From an uncultured SAR86 cluster bacterium (GTDB lineage: Bacteria; Pseudomonadota; Gammaproteobacteria; Magnimaribacterales; D2472), in NCBI GenBank assembly GCA_902586925.1, contig CACIJE010000001.1, positions 396,104-460,103 of the forward strand: a DNA stretch of 64,000 nucleotides. Direction: 5' to 3'. Each line of letters begins with the position of its first letter. The stretch's first letter is position 1. The notes under the pieces were generated by a model. It was not told the DNA's origin. It saw only the letters and a program-made list of their open reading frames with translations, and did no database searches. This document shows positions 51,310 to 60,451 of the stretch, one piece after another. The translations under genes were made by a program, and so were the position numbers.

Positions 51310-53982
51310 ATGAAAGATAGAATTTTTATCATAGATGGGTCCTCTTACTTATATAGAGCTTTTCATGCTATGCCGCCTTTAAGTACATCAAAAGGTCAGC
51401 CAACAGGCGCCATTAAAGGTGTTACAAATATGTTGATGACTTTAAAAAAAGACAGTGAAGGATCTCCAATAATTGTTGTTTTTGATGCAAAAGGCAAAAC
51501 ATTTAGAAATGAAATTTATTCTGAATATAAAGCTAATCGACCTCCGATGCCTGATGAGCTTCGCTTGCAACTTGAGCCGGTTAAAGCAATTTGTAAGGCC
51601 ATAGGTTTTCCACTTATTGAAATTGAAGGTGTTGAAGCAGACGATGTTATAGCAACAATATCCAGAATGGCTAAAGATGCTAGATATAAATGTGTAGTAT
51701 CTTCACTAGACAAGGATCTTATGCAATTAGTAGAGGATCCTGATACAACTTTGATGAACACAATGAAGCATGAAATTTTTGATGAGGCAAAGGTATTCGA
51801 AAAGTTTGGCGTTAAACCTAATCAAATAAGAGATATGCTAGCTCTTGTTGGCGATTCATCAGATAACATCCCAGGTGTTCCAAAAGTAGGTCAAAAAACT
51901 GCTGCAAAGTGGCTTAATGAGTATATTGATTTGGATGGAGTTATAAAAAATGCTGACTTGATAAAAGGAGTTGTTGGAGACAATTTAAGAAACAGTTTAA
52001 GTGAGCTTGATAGAAATGTTGAGCTAGTCTCTTTAAAAGATGATGTTGATTTAAATGCAAAGTTTGAAGATCTTTTAACACTAAATCCAAACCAAGAAGA
52101 GCTAGACAAAATTTTTAAAGAGTTAGAATTTGCACCAATGAATAAAGATAAAGATGAGCAGACTCCAAAAAAAAATGGAAAATATGAAACAATTCTTAAC
52201 AAAAAAGATCTAAACTCTTGGATTAACAAAATAAAGAAATCAAAAGCCTTTGCAATAGATACTGAAACAGATTCTGTCCAAACTGTTTCTGCCAACATGC
52301 TAGGGATATCTCTCTCAGTAGAAGAAAACGAAGGTTGTTATATTCCAATTGGACATGACTATGAGGGCTGTCCAGAACAATTATCCATGGATGAGGTTAT
52401 TACAGGCCTTGGTCCTATTATAGAAGAAAATCAAGATAAGATTGTTGGACAGAATCTAAAATTTGATATTCCAATATTATCAAGACATGGTATTAACATA
52501 ACAAAGTTTTTGGCAGACACAATGTTAATGTCATATGTGTTAAATAGTACAGCCACAAGACATGGGATGGATAGACTCGCTGACTATTATTTAAACTATA
52601 CCACTACAAAATATACTGATGTAACAGGAACGGCATCAAAACAAATACCATTCTCTGAAGTAAAGCTTGATGTGGCAACCGACTATGCTGCAGAAGATGC
52701 TGACATAACTCTTAGACTATTTAATGTTTTGCAACAGCACTTTAAAGAGAGGCCTATTCAAGAAAAACTTTTACATAATCTTGAATATCCTCTCGTTCAT
52801 GTGCTTTCCAAAGTTGAGCAAAATGGTGCAAAAATTGATAAGAAAAAATTAGCCAATCACTCTATGGAGTTGAGTGAAAAGATTGATGAACTATCTTCTT
52901 CAGCTTTCAAGATTGCAGGCGAAGAATTTAATCTAGATTCTCCAAAACAACTTCTAGAAATACTATATGAAAAATTAGGATTACCTGTTCTGAAAAAAAC
53001 ACCAAAAGGTCAACCATCTACAAATGAAGACACACTCCAAAAGCTATCTGAAGAATATGAATTACCAAAAATTATTTTGCAATATAGAACACTTGCAAAA
53101 TTAAAGTCTACTTATACAGATAGTTTAATTAATATTGAAAACCCTAAGACAAATAGAATTCATACATCATATCAACAAGCTGTAACTTCAACTGGCAGGC
53201 TATCATCTACTGAACCAAATTTACAAAATATACCTATAAAAACTGCAGAAGGCAGAAGAATTAGAGAGGCTTTTGTTCCTGAGAAAGGCAATATACTAAT
53301 TTCAGCAGATTATTCTCAAATAGAACTAAGGATAATGGCTCACTTATCAGATGATAAGAATTTAACCTACGCATTTAATAATGATATAGATGTTCACTCT
53401 TCAACAGCAGCAGAGGTTTTTGGAGTTTCAATTGAAGATGTTTCTCAAGACCAAAGACGAAGTGCTAAAGCAATTAATTTTGGATTAATGTACGGAATGT
53501 CAGCTTTCGGGTTAACAAGACAACTTGGAATTCCAAGAGGTGAAGCACAAGAATATTTAGATACATATTTTGCAAGATATACTGGTGTACGGGATTATAT
53601 GGACAACATAAAATTAAAGGCAAAAGAAGATAAGTTTGTTGAAACGATTATGGGTAGACGACTTTATTTAAATGAAATCAACGCAGCAAATGGTTTAAGA
53701 AGACAAGCAGCAGAAAGGGCTGCTATCAACGCTCCACTTCAAGGGTCAGCAGCAGACATCATAAAAAAAGCTATGTTAGATATTGATGATTTGATTCTAA
53801 ACGAAATGCCAGAGGTAAAGATGATTATGCAAGTTCATGATGAATTAGTTTTTGAGTGTCCAAAAGATAACGCTGATATAGTCATGCAAAAAATGAAAAG
53901 CACTATGGAACAAACCATTGAACTTAATATTCCATTAATTGCTGACGCTGCAATTGGTAAAAATTGGAACGAGGCTCACTAA
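51310..53982 (+). CDS. polA: DNA polymerase I
   Basis: An 890-aa protein with all three domains. The 5-prime nuclease starts FIIDGSSYLYRAFHAMPPLSTSKGQPTG. The proofreading domain has FAIDTETDSV and DAEDADITLRLF-like YAAEDADITLRL, so it looks active. The polymerase domain has DYSQIELRIMAHLS (motif A), RRSAKAINFGLMYGMS (motif B) and QVHDELVFE (motif C). It acts in Okazaki-fragment processing and repair. It is divergent from dsbB with a 43-base gap. Confidence 0.98.
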   Translation: MKDRIFIIDGSSYLYRAFHAMPPLSTSKGQPTGAIKGVTNMLMTLKKDSEGSPIIVVFDAKGKTFRNEIYSEYKANRPPMPDELRLQLEPVKAICKAIGFPLIEIEGVEADDVIATISRMAKDARYKCVVSSLDKDLMQLVEDPDTTLMNTMKHEIFDEAKVFEKFGVKPNQIRDMLALVGDSSDNIPGVPKVGQKTAAKWLNEYIDLDGVIKNADLIKGVVGDNLRNSLSELDRNVELVSLKDDVDLNAKFEDLLTLNPNQEELDKIFKELEFAPMNKDKDEQTPKKNGKYETILNKKDLNSWINKIKKSKAFAIDTETDSVQTVSANMLGISLSVEENEGCYIPIGHDYEGCPEQLSMDEVITGLGPIIEENQDKIVGQNLKFDIPILSRHGINITKFLADTMLMSYVLNSTATRHGMDRLADYYLNYTTTKYTDVTGTASKQIPFSEVKLDVATDYAAEDADITLRLFNVLQQHFKERPIQEKLLHNLEYPLVHVLSKVEQNGAKIDKKKLANHSMELSEKIDELSSSAFKIAGEEFNLDSPKQLLEILYEKLGLPVLKKTPKGQPSTNEDTLQKLSEEYELPKIILQYRTLAKLKSTYTDSLINIENPKTNRIHTSYQQAVTSTGRLSSTEPNLQNIPIKTAEGRRIREAFVPEKGNILISADYSQIELRIMAHLSDDKNLTYAFNNDIDVHSSTAAEVFGVSIEDVSQDQRRSAKAINFGLMYGMSAFGLTRQLGIPRGEAQEYLDTYFARYTGVRDYMDNIKLKAKEDKFVETIMGRRLYLNEINAANGLRRQAAERAAINAPLQGSAADIIKKAMLDIDDLILNEMPEVKMIMQVHDELVFECPKDNADIVMQKMKSTMEQTIELNIPLIADAAIGKNWNEAH

Positions 53983-53991
53983 CTTGATATA

Positions 53992-54897
53992 TCAATTAAT
54001 ATTATCAATGAATTCCTGAGCAATCTCTCTTTCTATACCAGATGAAAAAAAATGACCACCAGAATATTTTTTAACTATTGGATTCTGATATTTTTTTATT
54101 GCCTCTTCAACTAGCTTTGAATCTATTTCGTTATCATCTTCTGCGTAGGCGAAATAACTTGGTATAGACTTATTTCCGATAATGTTATGATCTTTAAGCC
54201 TATTCCCCATGGCATTTCCTAAAAAAAATTTTTTAAAAAATTTTTCAGTTCCTTTAACATCAAATTGTCCAATGTAATGATTTAGTAGTTTTTCACTCAT
54301 TAAATCCTCATATTCTTCTATTCTTTTTAAAACACCAGGAACTAAAAACCCTCTTGTTAACAAGTCACCATATAAAGGAATCTTTACTATTGATAACAGA
54401 GGAATATTCGCAGCATCAATAAGTGGAACTTGATAACCAATGAAACTAATGTTTTCTGTATTATTTGCGGCATATTTAGCTGCAACTGCAGCACCAAATG
54501 AGACCCCATATAATATTACATCTTCAACTTCACAATGCTCAATCAGTTCTTTAAGTTGTTTTTCCATAAGTTCAATACTTACATCGCTATAAACTCTATC
54601 TGAGTAACCTCTGCCATATTGATCATAAGTTATTACTCTATATTCATTTTCAACAAAGACATTTATATATTCTTCATATGCAAGTGAGCCAAAAGTAGCA
54701 CCATGAACTAGAACAATAACTTTGTTGCTTTTATCTCCAATATCTTTATAAGTGGTTATACCATTACTCAACTTAACCTCTTGGTAACCCGAATTTAATC
54801 TAAATTCCTCAATGTCAATGCTCTCTCTGTCAATAGCGAAATATATACAAGCTGGAATTACTATCAATATGAAGAGAAGGCAGATAATTTTTTTCAT
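53992..54897 (-). CDS. Alpha/beta hydrolase, exported or membrane-anchored
   Basis: A 301-aa protein. The N-terminal hydrophobic stretch (KKIICLLFILIVIPACIYFAI) is an anchor or an atypical lipoprotein signal (IPAC). The hydrolase fold shows the oxyanion region VLVHGATFGSLAYEEY, nucleophile elbow YGVSFGAA and a late His in SGGHFFSSG; an Asp sits in YAEDDNEID. Substrate unknown. It ends 9 bases from the convergent polA stop. Confidence 0.75.
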   Translation of the reverse strand: MKKIICLLFILIVIPACIYFAIDRESIDIEEFRLNSGYQEVKLSNGITTYKDIGDKSNKVIVLVHGATFGSLAYEEYINVFVENEYRVITYDQYGRGYSDRVYSDVSIELMEKQLKELIEHCEVEDVILYGVSFGAAVAAKYAANNTENISFIGYQVPLIDAANIPLLSIVKIPLYGDLLTRGFLVPGVLKRIEEYEDLMSEKLLNHYIGQFDVKGTEKFFKKFFLGNAMGNRLKDHNIIGNKSIPSYFAYAEDDNEIDSKLVEEAIKKYQNPIVKKYSGGHFFSSGIEREIAQEFIDNIN

Positions 54898-54951
54898 TAA
54901 TTAATATTTTAGAATTATTAATTAATTATATTAATAACATATAAGTTCATG

Positions 54952-55449
54952 CTATCTGTCTATTGGTGTGTATCGCAATTCTTCAGGAAGAAGAATCCTA
55001 ATGCCATGCTCATCTCTTAAATCAGATATTTTCATTTGAAGATATTTCTCAGGCATTTTAAAGGGCCATTTTTTCTTCATCTTAAACGCTCTAAAAATTA
55101 CTTTTCTTTTGATCCCGGAAAGTTTCCAAAAAATTTTCATAAATCCAAAGATACCAAATTCTTTATATAGATCTTTATAGAGTTGTTTTATTTGAGGAAG
55201 GCTCTGATATCCCCAAATATATTTAAACTCCCATTTACTTCCCCATACAACCCAACTATCAAGAATTGATTCTTGTTCAATAGATATATCAAGACCAAAT
55301 ATGATATGAGTGCAATCATGATCTCTTAGAAGCGTTCCTGAGTTGCCATCATCTTCAAAAACTTTAGTTGTATCTGGAAAAGATTTGTAATAGCAATCTA
55401 AACCCTCTTGCAGGGTCAAATGACAGTCCTGTTTTTGATATTCCAACAT
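54952..55449 (-). CDS. COQ4-like protein with HDxxHx11E metal motif
   Basis: A 165-aa protein. Residues 44-60 read HDCTHIIFGLDISIEQE, that is HDxxH followed after 11 residues by Glu, the zinc-binding signature of COQ4. The rest (WGSKWEFKYIWGYQSL; FRAFKMKKKWPF) is helical. COQ4 acts in ubiquinone synthesis in eukaryotes and some bacteria. Here it is six bases from engB and not next to other ubi genes, but ubiK lies 3 kb away. The role is inferred from the motif. Confidence 0.65.
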   Translation of the reverse strand: MLEYQKQDCHLTLQEGLDCYYKSFPDTTKVFEDDGNSGTLLRDHDCTHIIFGLDISIEQESILDSWVVWGSKWEFKYIWGYQSLPQIKQLYKDLYKEFGIFGFMKIFWKLSGIKRKVIFRAFKMKKKWPFKMPEKYLQMKISDLRDEHGIRILLPEELRYTPIDR

Positions 55450-55454
55450 TATGC

Positions 55455-56030
55455 TTAAAATTTTAGCATTTCTTTTGAAAGCTTATCAAAGCCACTAATG
55501 TCTTTTGATGAGACAGATATTGGGTTTGAATTAGGCATCTTTTCTTTAACAAAATTTATAGTCTTAGCTATCTTGTTATTTGACAATTTGTCACTTTTAG
55601 TAAGAACTGGAACATAAGGAACATTAAAATTTCTGCATAAATGAACCATCTCCCAATCACTGTCTTTTAGAGGATGGCGAATATCCATAAAAATAATAAC
55701 GGCAGCTAAAGCCTCCCTTTTTTGAAAGTACTGTCCTAATAATGGCCCCCAATCTTTCTTTTTTGCTTTGCTATATTTTGCAAATCCGTATCCGGGTAAG
55801 TCTAAAAGCTTTAAATTTTCATTAACTTTAAAAATATTAATTTCAGTAGTTCTTCCAGGTGTTTTGCTAATTCTTGCTAATTTTGGATTTTCCGTAAGAG
55901 CATTTAAAGCACTCGATTTGCCAGCATTTGATCTGCCTGCTAGTAAAATTTCACAGCCAACATCTTCAGGCAAATTTTTAAAGTTTGTAACACCAAAAAC
56001 GAACTCTGTATTTTTAAAAAGGTTTTTCAT
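55455..56030 (-). CDS. engB: Ribosome biogenesis GTP-binding protein EngB/YsxC
   Basis: A 191-aa GTPase. G1 is AGRSNAGKSSALN, G2 is PGRTTEINIF, G3 is LLDLPGYGFAKYSK and G4 is LTKSDKL. It acts in large-subunit assembly. It is divergent from the cytochrome c4 gene across 68 bases, an arrangement (engB / cytochrome c4 / dsbA) well known in pseudomonads and relatives. Confidence 0.95.
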   Translation of the reverse strand: MKNLFKNTEFVFGVTNFKNLPEDVGCEILLAGRSNAGKSSALNALTENPKLARISKTPGRTTEINIFKVNENLKLLDLPGYGFAKYSKAKKKDWGPLLGQYFQKREALAAVIIFMDIRHPLKDSDWEMVHLCRNFNVPYVPVLTKSDKLSNNKIAKTINFVKEKMPNSNPISVSSKDISGFDKLSKEMLKF

Positions 56031-56098
56031 TTAATTATTTATATCATATCAACCTATGTTTATAATACACATCAATAAGACACACATTTATAATTTCA

Positions 56099-56764
56099 AT
56101 GAAATATTTTTTAATATTATTTGTTTTTTTTGGCTTTACAGTCAGCATAAATGCTGCAGAAGAAAAATCCAAAGAAATAGAAATGCCTAAAACTTTTGTT
56201 TTAGGCGATCCAATGAAAGGATCTGAACTTGTAGCATCATGTGCTGCATGTCATGGTGTTGATGGAAACAGCATGGTTACAGATTGGCCAAAACTTTCGG
56301 GTCAAAATCAAAAATATTTGTATGAGCAATTATTGTATTTTAGAGATGGAACAAGGATGAATGCCTTGATGATGTCTGTTACTCCATATCTACAAACCCT
56401 TAAAGACAATGATTTAAAAGATATTGCAGCTTTTTATTCACAATACAAAAGTACAGTTGGACAAGCAAAAAATGATGAAGAAATGCTTGCACTTGGAACT
56501 AAGCTTTATAGATTTGGTAATATAAAAAAACAAATACCTGCATGTACATCTTGTCATGCAGTTTATGGTCAAGGTAATAGCTTAGCAGGCTATCCATCTG
56601 TAGCTGGACAACAGGTAGGGTATTTAACTTCTTCGCTTAAGGCATATAGATCAAAAGAAAGAAATGCTGGTGAGGGATCTTTGGTGATGCAAGGAGTTGC
56701 CGCAAACCTCAGCGATGATGAAATAGATGCCTTAGCAAATTACATGCACGGTTTATATCAGTGA
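56099..56764 (+). CDS. Cytochrome c4 (diheme)
   Basis: A 221-aa protein with signal peptide MKYFLILFVFFGFTVSINA. Two heme-binding sites, SCAACHG and ACTSCHA, lie in two similar domains, each with a later Met ligand (RMNALMM; GSLVMQG). A periplasmic electron carrier that can feed the cytochrome oxidase encoded upstream. It lies 10 bases before dsbA. Confidence 0.94.
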   Translation: MKYFLILFVFFGFTVSINAAEEKSKEIEMPKTFVLGDPMKGSELVASCAACHGVDGNSMVTDWPKLSGQNQKYLYEQLLYFRDGTRMNALMMSVTPYLQTLKDNDLKDIAAFYSQYKSTVGQAKNDEEMLALGTKLYRFGNIKKQIPACTSCHAVYGQGNSLAGYPSVAGQQVGYLTSSLKAYRSKERNAGEGSLVMQGVAANLSDDEIDALANYMHGLYQ

Positions 56765-56774
56765 GAATATATAT

Positions 56775-57395
56775 ATGAAAACTTTAATAACTTTTTCTCT
56801 TATTGCGTTTTTTGCTCTCTTAGCAAATGCTAACGAGTCTGATTTTAGACTTGGTGTTGATTATAAGCTTATTGACAATCCTCTTCCAGTAAAAAAAGAT
56901 GGAATTGTAGAGGTTACCGAAACTTTTTGGTATGGATGTGCCGCATGTTACAACTTTGATGGGCCATTAAACTCGTGGGCGTCTAGACAAAGTGATGATG
57001 TTAATTTTTCTAAGATGCCTGTTACTTGGGGAGCAATCCATCAATTACACGCCAGTCTTTATTATACGATTGAGGCTCTAAAATTAGATCCAACTACCCA
57101 CTCAGCTGTTTTTATTACAATGCATAAAGAAGGTAATTTTTTATCAAGTACAAGCGAAGTAAAAGATTTTCTAAAAGGATTTGGTATTGCTCCCGAGGTG
57201 GCTGAAAAGTATTTAGATTCTTTTACTGTTAAACAGAGGGTAAATAGAGCAAAAAAGAACGCAAAACAATTAAAAATTTCTGCTACACCAGTTATGATTG
57301 TTGACGGTAAATATATGATTGAACCCAGAGGTTCCTACAATAGAATTCTTCAAGTTGTCGATTATGTTGTAGATCTTCAGAAACCTAATTCATAA
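56775..57395 (+). CDS. dsbA: Thiol:disulfide interchange protein DsbA
   Basis: A 206-aa protein with a signal peptide ending ALLANA. The active site is WYGCAACYNFDG (CAAC, where CPHC is standard, so the redox potential may differ), and the cis-Pro loop is SATPVMIVDG. It introduces disulfides into periplasmic proteins; dsbB is at 50739. It lies between cytochrome c4 and a cupredoxin. Confidence 0.93.
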   Translation: MKTLITFSLIAFFALLANANESDFRLGVDYKLIDNPLPVKKDGIVEVTETFWYGCAACYNFDGPLNSWASRQSDDVNFSKMPVTWGAIHQLHASLYYTIEALKLDPTTHSAVFITMHKEGNFLSSTSEVKDFLKGFGIAPEVAEKYLDSFTVKQRVNRAKKNAKQLKISATPVMIVDGKYMIEPRGSYNRILQVVDYVVDLQKPNS

Positions 57396-57398
57396 ACT

Positions 57399-57986
57399 AT
57401 GAAAAAAAATATTTATTTAGTAATTCTTCCATTATGTTTTTTAATCCTTTTTAATGGAAAAAAATATGACGAAGCTGTTATTGAAAGATTAGCACTTACC
57501 GTAAATCTTTGTTTGGAAGGACAAGATTGTGGAAGTTCGACTATGGCTGGCCAATCTATGACTGCAGTTCCCATGGAAGAAGTAAAAGTTGAACTATCAC
57601 AAGGTTCTGAGCATACAATTAAAATGCTAAATTCAGGAGATGGTGGCCAAATGATTTTTGAGCCAGCTGTAATCAAGGTTTCAAAAGGAGATACTATCCA
57701 TTTTAAAGCAACAGATATGTCTCATAATTCAGCTACGATAGATGGAATGATGCCTGCAGGCGCTGCTGCGTGGGCAGGTCAAATGAATGCAGATATTAGC
57801 ATTACCTTAGACACAGAAGGCGTATACGTTTATCAATGCGATCCTCATGTAATGATGGCAATGATAGGAGTTATTCAGGTAGGTGAAGCTGTAAATATTA
57901 ACGAAGTAAAAGCTGCAGCCTCAAGCTTAAAATCAACATTTGTAATGAATTCTGACAGAATTGATAAGTATTTAAGCCAACTTTAA
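57399..57986 (+). CDS. Pseudoazurin/plastocyanin-like copper protein with N-terminal extension
   Basis: A 195-aa protein with a signal or anchor (MKKNIYLVILPLCFLILF). The cupredoxin domain (about residues 85-168) has DMSHNSATIDGMMPAG with the first His and YVYQCDPHVMMAMIG with Cys, His and Met ligands, as in pseudoazurin. The N-terminal segment (VIERLALTVNLCLEGQDCGSS) looks like the N-terminus of small c-type cytochromes but has no CxxCH. Probably a periplasmic electron carrier. It ends 4 bases into the convergent ubiK. Confidence 0.8.
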   Translation: MKKNIYLVILPLCFLILFNGKKYDEAVIERLALTVNLCLEGQDCGSSTMAGQSMTAVPMEEVKVELSQGSEHTIKMLNSGDGGQMIFEPAVIKVSKGDTIHFKATDMSHNSATIDGMMPAGAAAWAGQMNADISITLDTEGVYVYQCDPHVMMAMIGVIQVGEAVNINEVKAAASSLKSTFVMNSDRIDKYLSQL

Positions 57987-58213
57987 TGTTTCTCTAACTC
58001 TGAAATTCTTTTTTCAAGATCTTTAATAATCTTTTCAAGATTTTGATATTTTGTTTTCTTCACATAGCCACTTTGTTCAATAATATTTTGCACTTGTTCA
58101 GAAATTCCTTCTTCAATATTATTCATAATATCGTTTGGAATTATTTTACTTAGTGCTTTAAGTTCTTTTTCAATAATATTTTTCAAAGCATCTGATAGAT
58201 TTTTATCTTTCAT
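57983..58213 (-). CDS. ubiK: Ubiquinone biosynthesis accessory factor UbiK (YqiC/BMFP family)
   Basis: A 76-aa protein. The track starts at 58225; ATG at 58213 (MKDKNLSDALKNII) is preferred. The C-terminal coiled coil (YQNLEKIIKDLEKRISELEKH) is the typical trimeric BMFP helix. In other gammaproteobacteria UbiK helps UbiJ assemble the O2-dependent ubiquinone pathway. It overlaps the HAD phosphatase gene by 11 bases. Confidence 0.8.
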   Translation of the reverse strand: MKDKNLSDALKNIIEKELKALSKIIPNDIMNNIEEGISEQVQNIIEQSGYVKKTKYQNLEKIIKDLEKRISELEKH

Positions 58214-58907
58214 ATTTATTTTCAATAATTCTTAACAATTTATTCCAATCGGAAAACTCATCTGGTTTTTCAAATTTTTGCTCCCACTCACTATTAATAT
58301 TAAACCAAAGGCAATCTATTCCAAGAGTATTTGCTGCATAAATATCATTAATCTGATGATCTCCAATATGGAGGATATTATCAAATGTAATATCTTTGAC
58401 TTGAGTTAAAGCCATATCAAAATGTGCCCTATTAGGTTTGCTATTCTTTGCCTCAAGAGAGCTAATTGAAAATTTGAAGCACTCACCGATATCAAATTTA
58501 TATATATTTGCATTTCCGTTTGTTAGAACTCCTAATATATATTTTTTAGAAAGATCTTTAATTGCATTTTTAACACCATCAAAGAATTCAATATCATGTC
58601 TTTCTGAAATAAAGATTTCAAATGCTTTACTAACAATCTTATCTCTATATTTTTCAGGGGTAACATGAGAAAGCTTCTTCCTAAATATTTCTTTTCTAAG
58701 CTTGCTGATATCCCATGCAATACTTTTATCATCTTTAATTAAATCTTCCCTTAGGTTAAGGAAATCATTAAGATCTCCCCATTCTACTTTTCCAACCTTT
58801 CCTTCAATCCATTTCCTGGTTTTCTTTTCAGCTTTGATAATTGTTGGATGGTTATCCCAAAGAGTGTCATCTAAATCAAATGTAATCAATTTTATTTCTT
58901 TATTCAT
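58203..58907 (-). CDS. HAD-family phosphatase (YigB-like)
   Basis: A 234-aa protein. Motif I LITFDLDDTLWDN is at the start, motif II is LGVLTNGNA, and motifs III/IV are NSKPNR and HIGDHQINDIYAA. It is of the HAD-IA branch. In Escherichia coli the gene after xerC is yigB, a flavin-pathway phosphatase, and this order is conserved here, so the same role is likely. It is the downstream member of xerC-yigB-ubiK. Confidence 0.85.
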   Translation of the reverse strand: MNKEIKLITFDLDDTLWDNHPTIIKAEKKTRKWIEGKVGKVEWGDLNDFLNLREDLIKDDKSIAWDISKLRKEIFRKKLSHVTPEKYRDKIVSKAFEIFISERHDIEFFDGVKNAIKDLSKKYILGVLTNGNANIYKFDIGECFKFSISSLEAKNSKPNRAHFDMALTQVKDITFDNILHIGDHQINDIYAANTLGIDCLWFNINSEWEQKFEKPDEFSDWNKLLRIIENKYER

Positions 58908-58915
58908 TTACAACT

Positions 58916-59827
58916 TTAAATATTTTCTAATTTATTTTTTGCACGAGGATGAGATTTATCATAAATTTTTACTAAATGCTGATAATCCAATTTTGTATAT
59001 ATTTGTGTAGTTGATAAAGAACTGTGACCCAAAAGCTCTTGAATTGTTCTCAAGTCACCACTAGATTCCAGCATATGGGTTGCGAAACTATGTCTAAGCA
59101 TATGAGGATGAATAGGAGGTAAACCTTGTTTAGTCGCCATTTTTTTAAGCCTTAACTGGACACTTCTGATTGATAATCTGCCACCTTTAGAATTTAAAAA
59201 AAGAGCATCGGTATTATTCTGAATCTTCTCTCTTTCAATAAGCCAATTATTGATCGCTTTTACTGCAAATCTTCCTATTGGAACCAACCTAGCCTTTGCA
59301 CCTTTACCAATTACTTTCAAAAAAGTTTTATTTTCTTCAAAGTCACTGATATTTATATTAACTGTTTCAGAAACTCTCAATCCAGAAGAATACATAACTT
59401 CCACAATTGCCATATCTCTTATCTCAATCAAATTACTTGGTTTAAAATTTAAAAGTTGTTCTACATCCTCTGGTGATAGAACATCAGGAAGGACGCTTGA
59501 CGACTTTGGACCAGAAACTAATTCAAAAGGAGATGAATCAATTAAACCATTTTTTTTAAGAAATCTAAAAAAACCTTTTGCTGAAGATAAATGTCTTTGA
59601 ATACTCCGCGGACTATTGCTATTTGTATAAAGGTCGCCAATCCATGCAGAACAAATTTCATCTTTAATTTCGAAGTAGTTTGTAATATTTAAATTTTCTA
59701 AAAATAAATATAATTTTTTTAGATCTCTTTCATATGATAATGCAGTATTTTTTGAAAGATTTTTTACTTGAGAAACATATATTAAATATTCTTTAATATC
59801 TTTAAGAATAATCGGAGTATTCTTCAT
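58916..59827 (-). CDS. xerC: Site-specific tyrosine recombinase XerC
   Basis: A 303-aa protein. The N-terminal SAM-like domain ([24 protein letters not shown]) is followed by the catalytic domain with YSSGLRVSE (Arg), [10 protein letters not shown] (Lys), [12 protein letters not shown] (His, Arg), [16 protein letters not shown] (His and nucleophile Tyr). It resolves chromosome dimers at dif with XerD. Position after DUF484 supports XerC over XerD. Confidence 0.95.
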   Translation of the reverse strand: MKNTPIILKDIKEYLIYVSQVKNLSKNTALSYERDLKKLYLFLENLNITNYFEIKDEICSAWIGDLYTNSNSPRSIQRHLSSAKGFFRFLKKNGLIDSSPFELVSGPKSSSVLPDVLSPEDVEQLLNFKPSNLIEIRDMAIVEVMYSSGLRVSETVNINISDFEENKTFLKVIGKGAKARLVPIGRFAVKAINNWLIEREKIQNNTDALFLNSKGGRLSIRSVQLRLKKMATKQGLPPIHPHMLRHSFATHMLESSGDLRTIQELLGHSSLSTTQIYTKLDYQHLVKIYDKSHPRAKNKLENI

Positions 59828-59830
59828 AAA

Positions 59831-60451
59831 TTATTTTGTTAACTTTTTCTCCAAAACATCTCTAATATATTCAATAAAGGTTGTATCTTCATCTCCAAGA
59901 TATTTTGATCTGTCATAACTACCAAGCATCAGCAGACCTATCTCATCACCTGCTAAAACTACGGTAACAACCATTGATTCAACTTTTTCATCATCAAATA
60001 AAGCAATAACCTTTTCTTTAGAAAATGAACCACAGTAAATGGCGCCTTTATGAAAAGAAAACCCAGTTTTACTCTCGATATCATTTATAGAAGAATTATT
60101 AAAAAATTTTAAAAAAGGTTTATCAATCTTAAATTCTTTTCTGAAAATACTTTCAACAATTCCAACAGCATCCTTTTTTGACTTGGAATCAAGAATTTTC
60201 AAAGTAAGTTTTTTTGATTTTAAGAACAAATCTTCATTAGTAGAAGCTGTTTCTACAAAAGACGTTAGTAATTCCATGAGTTTTTTATGTTCTCCTCTTA
60301 GCCTAAAAATTTGTCTTTCAAGAATAGACGATGCTGAACTTGAAGAGTGTTTGAATTTCATTTCTCCAACAAGTGATTCTCTGGCTTCAAAAAAATCAAG
60401 GTTTTCAAGTAAAAATAATTCAACATCTTTTGGATCTAATTTTTTACTCAT
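59831..60451 (-). CDS. DUF484 family protein
   Basis: A 206-aa protein. The N-terminus (VELFLLENLDFFEARESLVGEMKFKHS) and the coiled stretch after it (SILERQIFRLRGEHKKLMELL) are typical of DUF484, with a GAF-like C-terminal domain (GDEIGLLMLGSYDRSKY). Encoded between dapF and xerC in many gammaproteobacteria. Function unknown; a signalling or structural role has been suggested for the GAF-like fold. It overlaps dapF by 8 bases. Confidence 0.85.
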   Translation of the reverse strand: MSKKLDPKDVELFLLENLDFFEARESLVGEMKFKHSSSSASSILERQIFRLRGEHKKLMELLTSFVETASTNEDLFLKSKKLTLKILDSKSKKDAVGIVESIFRKEFKIDKPFLKFFNNSSINDIESKTGFSFHKGAIYCGSFSKEKVIALFDDEKVESMVVTVVLAGDEIGLLMLGSYDRSKYLGDEDTTFIEYIRDVLEKKLTK

